DNA of 64,000 bases from assembly GCF_963855985.1 (NCBI RefSeq), contig NC_087091.1, positions 13,460,154-13,524,153 of the forward strand, written 5' to 3'. Both the position numbers and the translations under genes were made by a program. Of the stretch, positions 33,762 through 44,101 are shown piece by piece. Source of the DNA: Ostrinia nubilalis (Eukaryota > Arthropoda > Insecta > Lepidoptera > Crambidae). The notes below the pieces were generated by a model. The model had not been told where the DNA came from, ran no database searches, and saw only the letters and a list, made by a program, of their open reading frames with translations. Numbering within the stretch: position 1 is the first letter of the stretch; each line of letters opens with the position of its first letter.

Positions 33762-36508
33762 TTAATGATAGCAATAACAGAGTTCACTCTAAAGTAATTA
33801 ATAAGTATTAAGTCTTATTATTGCAAAACACGAATAACTTTTGTTACTCCATAAAAGTTTATTAAAAATTGAATTAAAATTAAAACAGTCAAAAATGATC
33901 TTAACCCTATAATGTTTACTTCGACTACAATCACATACTACGGCGTAGCACCGTAGTCTCTAATACGGTATACTACGAAAACTTGCGTAGTTCGTAGCAG
34001 CTTCTTAATTGTAGGTATAAATATCCAATCTTTTTTTTTAACTTAATGAAAATAGTTCTAGAGTTTCTATTTTCTTTGATCTATAAAATCATATAACCCA
34101 CTCTTGGCACAGTAATTATTTTTCCGCTTAGCGTCAAGAGAAGAGCAAATCTTTGTTCGAACTGTGAAAAAGAACAAGAACGAACGAATACTGGAGTGCA
34201 GTTTCATGTCGGCAATCGATCTTACTCGAGAAATATAAGTTAGGTTCACGTTTTCCTTATATTGACGTTGCCAACGAAGCCCCATTACTTTGTTCTTAAC
34301 TAGCAGCTCCGTGTTTGGCTAATGGTTCAGATGTGTAATTTTTTGTGTTAAAACTGGATTTTTTCGGATAATCGCATCAGTTTAACCTTGTTCGAACAAT
34401 TTGTATTACGGTGACCTTTTTGTACAGACAAGGTAAACACTGTGAAGTCTTATTGTACCTAATAAAAGCGAATTCCAACAAAAATCGTTAGTTGTAATCT
34501 AATTACCAATATTTTCTTCAGAATATCAACGCTTACCTAAAATGGGAATTCTCTTCACACCAATTAAGCTGCCTAATCCACGCAATTTCTAATTAGAATG
34601 TTTTACCAGTACCTACCCTTGGCAAACCTGCTGAGAAAAGCTCCAAGAAAAGCGTTTAAACGGTCAAAACTTTGAGTTGCTTGCAGCCGCAAGCAAAAGC
34701 TAGCTTCAAATTTCCTGAAACCCCAAAACAAACCGGATTCGTAATAGATATCTTCCAAGGCATTACATCATCTACTGCGTCGTTAGCCAAATACCGCCTG
34801 GTTCCAGAACAAAGGGTGGGAACGTTCTGGATGAACACAAATCCAGGTTTCACGGAACTAATGCCGTACCTGCTCCGTGCAACGGGACGAGTTTTACACT
34901 GGCGCTTCGTAAACGCAGTAAACCTTTATTTAGGTAACGACTCATCAAGCTGAACTACTGTAGCAGCTTAAGAGAGATTTTTGATCAAAAATGTTTAGTG
35001 TTGTATACGAGACACGTAGAACATTAAAATTTGTCCTTGTAAGACCTTTATCTATGTAGCCCTTATATGCCATCAGTGTAATAAAAGTACCCTGGAACTT
35101 AGCATGTTTCTTACAAGATTACAGATCGTTCAACTTACGATGAATATACAAAGAAACGTATCCAAGGACAGTATACAATAGATCAAATCAAATAAAAAAA
35201 AGACTTCTAAATGATTTTAGATCTTTTTCTCACACGAATGATGAGATGATGTGATAATGCGATATGAAGTAGTGATAGTCTTATTTTATTAAATTAACAT
35301 TATTTAGTTCATGCGTATTTTGTGGCTACTGAGCGTGTTAGTAGCGCCAGTGACACAGCTTACTAAATAGCCGGGCGACGCGGTGCGCTAAGCCGGTGAA
35401 TAATGTATAAAGTCATTTCTTGAGGGATTCGCGGAATATGCTCGACAAAGACGCGGTTCTTTTCTCATTTCTGACGTCTCCTTCGGCTTTGAACGCTGTT
35501 AAAGTAAAGATCTTGTGGGAGATGTGATCAAGATCACGTTTTCAGAAGTTGAGGTGTGAAAATATAATAATCCGAACTACTTGGGTTCACTCTGATTGTC
35601 ATTTGTTTTCTGTAAAAGTGTACAACTTTACCATTAAAAAAAACAAATAAGAATTGTAATTTAATTAATAGCGCACGAACCACAGCTAAACACGGACAAA
35701 CCTTCCTTTATTCAACTATCATAAACATGGAAATAACTTCCAAAAGCACCAGGAATGAATCCACCGTCAAAGCAAAGCAAATGGTGGCATTCCCGGCCTT
35801 TATCGAATACCGTGCTTTGCATTTTCAGTAGCGCCGCACATAGGTAACTTTGAAAAATAAAAATATACAAAATTCTTAGACCCCAACTGTCCCTATAAAA
35901 ACAAATGACAAACTTGTATTCTATAGCTCTCAGTTCTAACACTCACCTCCCTGAGCCAGGTGGGAGTCAGATCAAATTATAAAACGTATTGGCTATCCTA
36001 AGGAGGATTCAAAGCTGGCCTTCTCGGAAAGTATTTTCAATAAAGAAGCGGACATGAATGGGCTATCAATAGGAAACCCCTTTAATTTGCTAGCTACTCG
36101 TATTACAGTGCTGAAAGTTCGTCAGCTATGATCTTTTTTGTGGTCTCACAACCGACATACTGGCAGGAAAGGTTGTAAGAAAAGGCATTTCTGCTAATTA
36201 TTATTTAGCCTTGTTTACAATCTTGGTATACATTCTTGGAATGAGCCGGAGCTCGGGAGAGGTTAAAATGTTTTATTCCAAAATCAAAGTGGTACTTAAC
36301 TTCCCAATGTGTAAAAGGTTAATGAGTAATGTTGCCGTGGTCTTCTATTTCAAAGAATTTCCCAAAGGTTATATCTTTTTTTTTTAAATAAAGCCTTACT
36401 TCCATGTCCGTCCTAATTCGTTTTACTTTTACAGTAGAATCTAAAAAGTCGGATCTACAGCTCAGGAAGCACATCACTCCCATTTCTGTTCATTTCAAAC
36501 TCTCCATT
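33762..36508. other. non-coding, one weak ORF
   Basis: A 93-codon + frame at 34672-34953 stands out for balanced composition but matches no family I know and has no clear splice sites. Nothing else is supported. Bases 33938-34000 hold several short overlapping palindromes built on CTACG and CGTAG. Confidence 0.4.
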
Positions 36509-36537
36509 AAATCAAATCAAAATCAAATCAAAATCAT
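36509..36537 (-). repeat. 3' short-repeat tail of the LINE
   Basis: On the + strand, AATCAAATCAAAATCAAATC and onward. It marks the retrotransposon's 3' end in place of poly(A). Confidence 0.75.
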
Positions 36538-36824
36538 TTATTTACATACAGACACGGTACATTTGCTGGTAAAAAATAAAATAGATCCACATGTCTCGCC
36601 ATGGTATGGCATGTAAAAATAATAAGTAATGTAATTATATAATATTATTATAACGTTATGAAATTTAATAACTCAATTTTATCATAGTCATATTATAATG
36701 TCATAACACATTTATTAAAGTAGTCAATTATTATGGTCATATTAAACATTGCTATCATTATTTTATTACAGTCATATTTTAAATTTATTATTATTTTATA
36801 GTAATATTATTAAGGTAAATCGAA

Positions 36825-39650
36825 TCATTTCATTAGTTCCTTAACATCGTAAAAATTATTATCTAAAAGCCATTCGTACAATTTATTTTTAAATAATATT
36901 GGTCCTAATGTTTTTATATTTTCTGGTATTTTATTGTAAATTTTTATGCACATATTTAAACAACTTTTCATGTAAAGTGCAGTCCTAGGAGAAAAATGCA
37001 ACACAAGTCGATCGGGATTTTTCTTGTTTCCATGATAGACATCACGAGCTTTATAAAAAAGACCAATATTATTTTTTACAAATTTGCAAATTTCGAATAT
37101 GTAAAGGCCTGGCAATGTTAATATCTTGAGTTCTTTGAAGAGCGGTTTGCATGTTTGGTAGGGTGGTATACCAAATATTGCACGAACACATTTCTTTTGT
37201 GCAACAAATGCCCTATGTATATCTACACTATTTCCCCATAGAATCAACCCGTAGCGCAATATAGAAGTGACATATGCATGATAGGCGGTAAGTATCGTAC
37301 TACGATCTGTTATGTGGCGTAGTCTTTTTAGAACGTACACGAATCGATGAACCCTGTCACATACTGATTCAACTTGTAATTTCCAATTCATACTCTCATC
37401 TACATTTATCCCCAGGAATTTAACTGTGTTAGCTTGATTTATGCATGTGTCTTTATATGAAATATTTAAATTACATTGTCTTAAATTATTAAATTGAATA
37501 AAATTGGTCTTGGTTAAATTAATTTTAAGATTATTATTGTCAAGCCATTCAATAATGTTAGCTAGTGTATTATTAATTTCAGTTTCGTGCTTCGTCAAAC
37601 CATCTTTGGAGTCATTTGTCACAATAATAGAAATATCATCTGCGAATAATATAGACCTATGTCGTGTAACGTTTATTATGTCATTTATATAAATAATAAA
37701 TAAAAGAGGCCCAAGCACACTTCCTTGTGGCACTCCGAATCTGTTTACTATATATCTTGAGTTATATGATCTCATTAAATTGTCTTTATCGGTTTTTGTT
37801 ATAATAACAGACTGATATCTATTTTTAAGGTATGACTCAAACCATTGGAGAGGTAGTCCTCTAACACCTATACCCTCTAATTTCCGAAGCAGGATGCTAT
37901 GATTAACCGAATCAAATGCCTTTGACATATCCAAAAACAAAACTGTTGTAAGCATTTTTAAGTCCACCCTAGTTACAACTTCTTGAAATAATGCGAACAT
38001 GGCTAGTGTAGTTGATTTTTGTTTTTGGAATCCGTATTGGTTTTTATTGATTAGGTTGAGATCTGTACAATAACTCATCAATCTGTCAAACATACACTTT
38101 TCAAAGATCTTGGAAAAAATTGGTATCAGAGTTATAGGTCTGTAATTGGCTATGTCATTCCTGGAACCTTTTTTATGTATTGGCTTTACAATAGAGTATT
38201 TTAGTCGTTGAGGATATTCACCTCTTTCAAAAGATAAGTTTACCAGGTAAGTCAAGATAGGAGTTAGTTCGTCAATACATGTTTTTATTACCTCTGTACA
38301 AATTTCATCAGGTCCTTCAGATTTTGTATTATTTAAAGTGAGTATTTGTCTCCTTAGTTCATCATTAGTCACAGGTCTTAGATACATAGAACCACCCAAG
38401 ACACTAAAACTAGTTTCCTGATAAACATTTGATTTATTTGTTTGTAAATTCGATGTGTCAATGAAATGCCTATTAAATTCTTCAGCTATACACATCGGTT
38501 CGTAAATTTTTTCATTGTTAATAGAAATGTTGTCAATATCTTTGTTACAGTCATGGCTATCTCTATTTTTTATAACTTGCCAGGCGGCTTTAGTTTTATT
38601 TTTACTGCTATTTATAAAATTACCATTCTTATTTTTTTGGGCTTGACTAATGCATTTTTTAAGTAATCTAGAGTACTTCATGTAATCATGTTTATGTTTA
38701 CTATCCCTTGATTTGTAGTACCTAATTCTAAGCGTTCGCTTAGTTTTACAACTAAGTCTTAGTCCTGATGTTATCCATTTGTTTCTATTTTTATTATTTT
38801 GAATTTTTACTTTAATTTTAGGAAAGCAAAGCTTGTAAAAAAGAAGTATCATGTCGTGAAAAGCATCAAATGCCTTATTGAAATCGTTTTCCAGTAATAC
38901 TTCACTAAATGATAGCTTCTTTAGGCAAGTCTTAAATATTTTTAAATTATCTGAACTGTAATCTCTTTTTAGTATATAAGTAACTTTTGGATTATGCTTT
39001 TTACTTTCTACTGGAAAATGAAGCACCTGTGCAGTTTCATGATCCGATAATCCTAAATGTAATACATATGCTGAAGTGTCATCAATATTGCTCAGAATAT
39101 GATCTATACAAGAGGATCTTCGTGTAGGTTCGTTTATGTGTATAGTGAGGTTGTAATTTTTTGTAAGATCCTGCAGAGATTTAGTTACTTTGTCAGCTTT
39201 TAATGTATTAATGTTGAAATCACCCAAAACAACAATTTTCTTTTTTCTATTACGATTTAAATCATGTAACAACGAGTCTAGATTATTCAAAAAAACGTTT
39301 ACGTCAGATGCCGGAGTTCTATAAAGACAAACAATTATCAAATTATTGTGAGGAATTTCTACAGCACAACATTCAAAAACCTTTGATTTGGCATGTTTCG
39401 CAATATTAACGTTTTTTTTGTAAATTAAACCTTTTTTAACGAGTATACAAACTCCCCCCCTTCTATTTGGCCTGCTATAAAAGGAAACTAGTTCATAATT
39501 TGAAAGTCTGAAACAGTTTTCATGCCCAGCTTTTAAAAATGTTTCGCTAAGACATAAAACATCGGGAGTATTATTTGAAAGTTTAAGATCAGCCAGTGTC
39601 AATTCAATAATGTCCATCTTAGATAAAGCACTTGCTATATTTTGGTGCAT
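36825..39650 (-). CDS. LINE ORF2: APE endonuclease and reverse transcriptase
   Basis: An uninterrupted frame of 941 residues. The endonuclease domain fills about 1-205 with LSET (catalytic Glu 36), GDFN (143-146), CIDHIL (181-186) and LSDHE (201-205). The reverse transcriptase spans about 480-760: KPIHKKG (489-495), NYRPITL (502-508), LFLDMSKAFDSVNH (581-594, with a catalytic Asp), GVPQGSVLGPLLF (639-651), FADD (669-672, the polymerase active site) and FLGINVD (745-751). The rest is the usual C-terminal region without RNase H. The protein nicks target DNA and copies the element's RNA at the nick. The start follows ORF1's stop after 13 bases in another frame, which suggests reinitiation. All catalytic motifs are present, so the copy may be young. 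Confidence 0.93.
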   Translation of the reverse strand: MHQNIASALSKMDIIELTLADLKLSNNTPDVLCLSETFLKAGHENCFRLSNYELVSFYSRPNRRGGVCILVKKGLIYKKNVNIAKHAKSKVFECCAVEIPHNNLIIVCLYRTPASDVNVFLNNLDSLLHDLNRNRKKKIVVLGDFNINTLKADKVTKSLQDLTKNYNLTIHINEPTRRSSCIDHILSNIDDTSAYVLHLGLSDHETAQVLHFPVESKKHNPKVTYILKRDYSSDNLKIFKTCLKKLSFSEVLLENDFNKAFDAFHDMILLFYKLCFPKIKVKIQNNKNRNKWITSGLRLSCKTKRTLRIRYYKSRDSKHKHDYMKYSRLLKKCISQAQKNKNGNFINSSKNKTKAAWQVIKNRDSHDCNKDIDNISINNEKIYEPMCIAEEFNRHFIDTSNLQTNKSNVYQETSFSVLGGSMYLRPVTNDELRRQILTLNNTKSEGPDEICTEVIKTCIDELTPILTYLVNLSFERGEYPQRLKYSIVKPIHKKGSRNDIANYRPITLIPIFSKIFEKCMFDRLMSYCTDLNLINKNQYGFQKQKSTTLAMFALFQEVVTRVDLKMLTTVLFLDMSKAFDSVNHSILLRKLEGIGVRGLPLQWFESYLKNRYQSVIITKTDKDNLMRSYNSRYIVNRFGVPQGSVLGPLLFIIYINDIINVTRHRSILFADDISIIVTNDSKDGLTKHETEINNTLANIIEWLDNNNLKINLTKTNFIQFNNLRQCNLNISYKDTCINQANTVKFLGINVDESMNWKLQVESVCDRVHRFVYVLKRLRHITDRSTILTAYHAYVTSILRYGLILWGNSVDIHRAFVAQKKCVRAIFGIPPYQTCKPLFKELKILTLPGLYIFEICKFVKNNIGLFYKARDVYHGNKKNPDRLVLHFSPRTALYMKSCLNMCIKIYNKIPENIKTLGPILFKNKLYEWLLDNNFYDVKELMK

Positions 39651-39663
39651 TATTATAAAAAAA

Positions 39664-40977
39664 TTATTGTTTACAGATTCGAAAAAAATTATTTAAGTCA
39701 TAGTTTTCACTATTAATTTCATCATCATTACAATTATTATTATACATAACTATGTCATCAATTAAATATTTAAGATTAGTCATAATATTTTTTATCCCCT
39801 TAATATTAATAATACCCTGTGATCCACTAAACATCTTGTAGTCATAAGTGAGATGTAAGTTTGAGTCCAGTAAATATGCATATTCATGTTGTTGAATATC
39901 CAGGTATAGGAGGCGATTAAATATTTCAATTCTTCTGTTAAATAGTTGAGTTAATCTTCCACACTTGAATGTCGGTAGACATATTATGACGTTGGTATTA
40001 TTTAGAGCAATTAGTCTGTTCCTTACATTTTTTACCAATTCTTTATAGTTCTGCGATATCTCAAAGTCTTTTTCACCAACCATAACAATGCAGTAGTCGT
40101 CCTTTGTGAAGTCCCTTGTTTTTTCATGTATGGTTTGTAGCAAATCAAGTATACTTCTGTGGGGTGTTTTATAATGACAAAAGTCGTATGAATCGAAAGT
40201 ATTATTAGCTGTTTTTAGTATATTGTTGTATAAGTCAGAGCTCAAGATACTGAGTCTCGGTTTTAGTACATTTCTTTTGCAATTATCTTTTATAACGGCA
40301 TTAGTAACTTTCTCTTCTGACGATTTATGAAAATGTTCAGTATTCAGGGAGTTATTCATTTGGTTTTTAGACTTTTTTCTAAAGGATTTTTTGACAGAGT
40401 CAGATCTACTTTTTGCTGCAGAAGGTTGTTCTATATTTTTGTATATAGAAGTCAAATTGCACATTTTTGATTTGTATTCTTCTATTTCCTTTTTTAATGA
40501 CAAGTTTTCTGCCAAGAGAAGCTCAATTTGATATTCAGCTGATTCATATTTTAGTTGTAAAATATCAAACTTTGCTTGTAAAGCTTCATAGTCTAGATGA
40601 CTCTTTACTATAATATTCGGGCAGCTTCTATTTAGTTGCTGAGGAGTGCTACATGAGATATTATCTTGCTCTTCATATTCATCCAGATCAGTTTGTAAAG
40701 AGTCAAAGGAATTGTTAGTTGGAATATTGACTACTGTTTTATTCTTTTTTCGATAAGTAATATTTTCAGTATCATCATGTAGCGGTGTGTCAATTGGAGT
40801 AGCCGAAGTAGTTGCATTGAATTGAAGGGATTCACACTCCTTAGATTTTTTATTTGTGATTTTTTTGTTGTTATTTTCTTGAGATTTCTTATCCGTAGGC
40901 TTGAAGGTAACAGGGGTTACGTTGTTCTTACTTTTAGTGTTTTTGCGTTTACATGTGTCATTAGAGATAATTGCAAC
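39664..40977 (-). CDS. LINE ORF1: coiled coil plus esterase-like domain, 5' end irregular
   Basis: The frame is open from 40977 to the stop at 39664 (437 codons). It starts in lysine/asparagine-rich, low-complexity sequence, then a likely coiled coil (YEALQAKFDILQLKYESAEY and onward). It ends in a domain of about 170 residues with YCIVMVGEKDFEIS and NVIICLPTF, like the SGNH/esterase domain of CR1-type ORF1 proteins. No ATG occurs in frame until 40464, inside the coiled coil, and a TGA lies at 40978-40980. Just upstream, another frame reads ITFRSQFVQVMSCNYL and then stops, so a frameshift near 40978 may have split off the N-terminus, where CR1 elements often have a zinc-finger region. ORF1 proteins bind element RNA. 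Confidence 0.7.
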   Translation of the reverse strand, partial: VAIISNDTCKRKNTKSKNNVTPVTFKPTDKKSQENNNKKITNKKSKECESLQFNATTSATPIDTPLHDDTENITYRKKNKTVVNIPTNNSFDSLQTDLDEYEEQDNISCSTPQQLNRSCPNIIVKSHLDYEALQAKFDILQLKYESAEYQIELLLAENLSLKKEIEEYKSKMCNLTSIYKNIEQPSAAKSRSDSVKKSFRKKSKNQMNNSLNTEHFHKSSEEKVTNAVIKDNCKRNVLKPRLSILSSDLYNNILKTANNTFDSYDFCHYKTPHRSILDLLQTIHEKTRDFTKDDYCIVMVGEKDFEISQNYKELVKNVRNRLIALNNTNVIICLPTFKCGRLTQLFNRRIEIFNRLLYLDIQQHEYAYLLDSNLHLTYDYKMFSGSQGIINIKGIKNIMTNLKYLIDDIVMYNNNCNDDEINSENYDLNNFFRICKQ

Positions 40978-41000
40978 TCATTACTTGCACAAACTGAGAT

Positions 41001-41678
41001 CTAAATGTTATTTTATCAATAGTGTATGCAAGTGCATTCTCGTGTCCCGATCTCCGAGACCGAAGCTTGGATTGGAAGTAATTGACACCACAGTGGAATT
41101 AGTTCCAGTATTTAAAATACAAAATATTTATTTGTCTACAAGCTGCAGTAATATTTTGTACTCTGAAGTTTAACCTATGAACATTGAACATATTTTTATT
41201 TTCGGCGGCGCCATGACGTTACAGGGATTTGTTAGTTTTCCACCCACGAGACTTAGTAAGTACATAAGTTCCACAAGAGTAGGAATCATAATAACGGAAT
41301 TTGTACTTTTTTATAAATGTACAAAAAAAATTTAAGATTATTTAAAGTACTAAAAACGTATGTGAATTATAACGTGCACTTAAATAATAGCGGTAAAGAT
41401 ATATTATGCGAGTATACCTAATGCAGTTTAAAAGTTAAATAACAATTTGTAGGTTCAGAAACCATTTAGAGAATTTAGATAAAGATTTTATTGGATGTCG
41501 GATTTGACAATCTAATCTCACTGATTTATTGCAGAAGAAAATAGATAAAACATAATAGAACGAGAATTAAACGAGTCCATAGATACAGAGGTAATTATCC
41601 CGGTGGCCATTAGCGGGATTACTCGCAGAAAAGCTAATATTTTATGAGGCTGTTCCCACAAAATACGAACTAACAGTA
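41001..41678. other. possible LINE 5' region, then non-coding
   Basis: 41001-41170 may still belong to the LINE 5' end (a - strand frame is open up to the suspected frameshift). Beyond that nothing is recognised. Confidence 0.35.
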
Positions 41679-41798
41679 AGGCCAAGTTGCACCATCTTAC
41701 TTTAACTTTGACAAACGTCAAAAATCTGTCAAACTCCATACAAAAAGCACCGGTTATTGTTAATGTTACTGTTAAAATAAGGTGGTGCAACTCAGCCT
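41679..41798. repeat. 120-bp MITE with GGTGCAACT ends
   Basis: AGGCCAAGTTGCACCATCTT at the left pairs with AAGGTGGTGCAACTCAGCCT at the right. The centre has TTTGACAAACGTCAAA. This is a common lepidopteran MITE pattern. Confidence 0.8.
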
Positions 41799-43379
41799 AA
41801 GACTGCTATCTGCTATGATGGCACATCAACTTTTGGTAGACAGGAAGTTGCAATTCAAGCTATTTTGTAAAAAGAAAATGTAAAGTCAGCTATGTCATTA
41901 ACTACGATAGAAGAAGGTTAATTATATTATACCTACGTAACATACGTAGCAAATAGCGAAAACACAACGCGTTTTATAAAAGAGCCACATTATGAAATTT
42001 ATTTTGAAACCGCTTTACCTACTTGTAAAAATGACCAAATAGAAAATAAAGAAAAGCCATCATGCGACTAGTTACCGTAAAGTGTTGAGAGATGTTTTTC
42101 GCCTAATGGGCGTTTTCAATGTAATATTACTACTTCATAGCGGTCCCACTGTATATGTTTACATTGTGCTCCTCTCGCCTGATGCATTACTTATGTTCAG
42201 GCGTAATTTTTTATTCCACGAGATATGCCTCCGCAGCCCTAGCGAGCGATGGGAGGTGCTTGGCTGTTGATTAAAATTGCTCGAAGCACCGAAAGATTTT
42301 TCAAGTTTACTTATTAATATTAATAAAAAATATTAATTTCAGTAAAAAATGTGTGAATAATATTATTTTCACTGAATTTTGTTGAATCGATGTATGTTGA
42401 GACGGGTTACATACCCGTACCCTTAGTTGAATTATTATTCTGTAACATCGTAACTCAAGGCGGTATGTTTTAAAAACCCATTTTAACAAAACAATAAACT
42501 TTTCGAGGTAACTAAAACTACATGCAAATACCTTAACAAGTTTACAAGTTCATAATTATACTATGTACAAGCGTGGGTAGTAAAAGATTCATGATGATAT
42601 AAGTACATGTGCATGAAACAACCCTGAAGCTTGTAGACTAGCCAGTGAAATGGGACGATTAAATTTTCTATTTAGTTAATTGAACAATTTTATCGCATAG
42701 TGTGATAGGGCCGAAGGCTTATACGAGTACATAGGGTTGTTATGTTACTTTATACAAGGACATCCAAAAAAAATAAATCAATAAAAACGTTTAAGTATTG
42801 CCAGTAAAACCAAATACATAATGTCCTTAATTATATCTAGCGGATACCGCACTAAGCAGTTTGTGTCGCAGTAACCTTAAATAAAATGACAAGCACTTTA
42901 AGGAAAAACATTTTTATTGCACATCGTATAACGTGACTTCCTCTAGGTTTCTATATCCAATGATTAAATATGTCACAACTAAACATGGACCTATTTAGGT
43001 CAGGGTTAGTGCAAACCACAGGCTAGGAATGTAATTTCTCTAGCTCTTGGTCATAAAATTAGATTTTGTAGGTAGACCATCTTTAGTCGCACTAAAGCTG
43101 CTTCACTGGTTTCAACATATGATGTATGAAAACTACGAATGCTCCGGTTTCAACAATTTTATCTGCCTTATTGTTACATAATCATCTATGTCCATCGGAA
43201 ATAATGTATCTTTTAAATGGTAAAATACTTTTTAAATGCGTATACTGATTCCGGAGATTACTCGCTCTACATCTCTCACAAAATATTCATCTTTATAAAA
43301 ACAACAGTAGGTATACAATAATTCGTCCTAATAAATAAGATTAGTAATTATTTTTCTACTTTTTAGTGTATGTTTTTTG
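41799..43379. other. non-coding
   Basis: AT-rich. No gene or element recognised. Confidence 0.5.
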
Positions 43380-44101
43380 GAGTCGGTTTTTTTTTTTTTA
43401 TAAAAATTAACTTATTTCTTGCTTTTTAGTTACTTATTATTTCCTTGATGTTACAACTGAATGTAGGCAGTACATTGAGACTATATTCTTCATGTCAAGT
43501 GTAAAATAATAATCCCTACAAAATACAGGTTACCATATCGGCAACCTAAAAGACCTTAAACCGTCAGCCCACCTTAAAAACATGAAAGAATACAACTGTT
43601 GGTCTATTTGTACCTATAATATTTAAAGAGTTATCCCCCAACTCCTAAGCGTTAAGGAGTTGTACGTACCATGACCAGTTCATCATGATGAGATGATGAC
43701 TATCTGATGCAAACACTTGAATAACTTTAGAAACTATACTTATGTATAAAATTAAAAGAATCATCCTCCAACTCCTAAGCATTAAGGAGTTTTACTTCTA
43801 TCATCAGCTCATCAATATGAGATGATGATTTTCAGAAGCAAATACATGAATAACTTAAGAAAACGTTTGAAAAACGATATACGTGCCTATAAAATTTGAG
43901 GGTTGCCCTCGATTTCCCTAGGATCCCATCATCAGATCCTAACTTGGTGACAATGGGACCACCTCAGAAGTGTACCCTATCGAACAAAAAAAGAATTTTT
44001 TAAATCGGTCCACAATTGACGGAGTAATCGGTGAACATACATAGAAAAAAAAACATACATACAGTCGAACATATAACCTCCTCCTTTTTTGAGTCGGTTA
44101 A
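43380..44101. repeat. dispersed repeat with a 130-bp internal tandem duplication
   Basis: CAACTCCTAAGC ... TTAAGGAGTT at 43640 recurs at 43770 with the following ATGATGAGATGATGA block, giving two units of about 130 bp (43624-43753, 43754-43865). After them come GGTTGCCCTCGATTTCCCTA, ACAATGGGACCACCTC and a CTCCTTTTTTGAGTCGGTTA end, the reverse of a repeat very common in Lepidoptera. Confidence 0.65.

Larger units (their letters stand above)
36509..41000 (-). mobile_element. near full-length CR1/L2-like non-LTR retrotransposon
   Basis: Read on the - strand: a 5' region, ORF1 (esterase-like), a 13-base gap, ORF2 (endonuclease plus reverse transcriptase), an untranslated region of about 290 bp, and a short-repeat tail of TGATTTTGATTTGATTTTGA type ending at 36509. 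The tail type (tandem short repeat, not poly(A)), an ORF1 with an SGNH/esterase-like fold, and an APE-type endonuclease starting HQNIASALSKMDIIEL are all features of the CR1/L2 group. The 5' border is uncertain; 41000 is an estimate. No target-site duplication was found, which is usual for this group. Confidence 0.85.

Noticed and set aside
34672..34953. 93-codon + strand frame of balanced composition
   Set aside because: No family likeness, no convincing splice sites or start context, and an equally plausible frame on the other strand.
43624..43865. Tandem 130-bp units considered as a satellite array
   Set aside because: Only two units, inside a common dispersed repeat; not an array.
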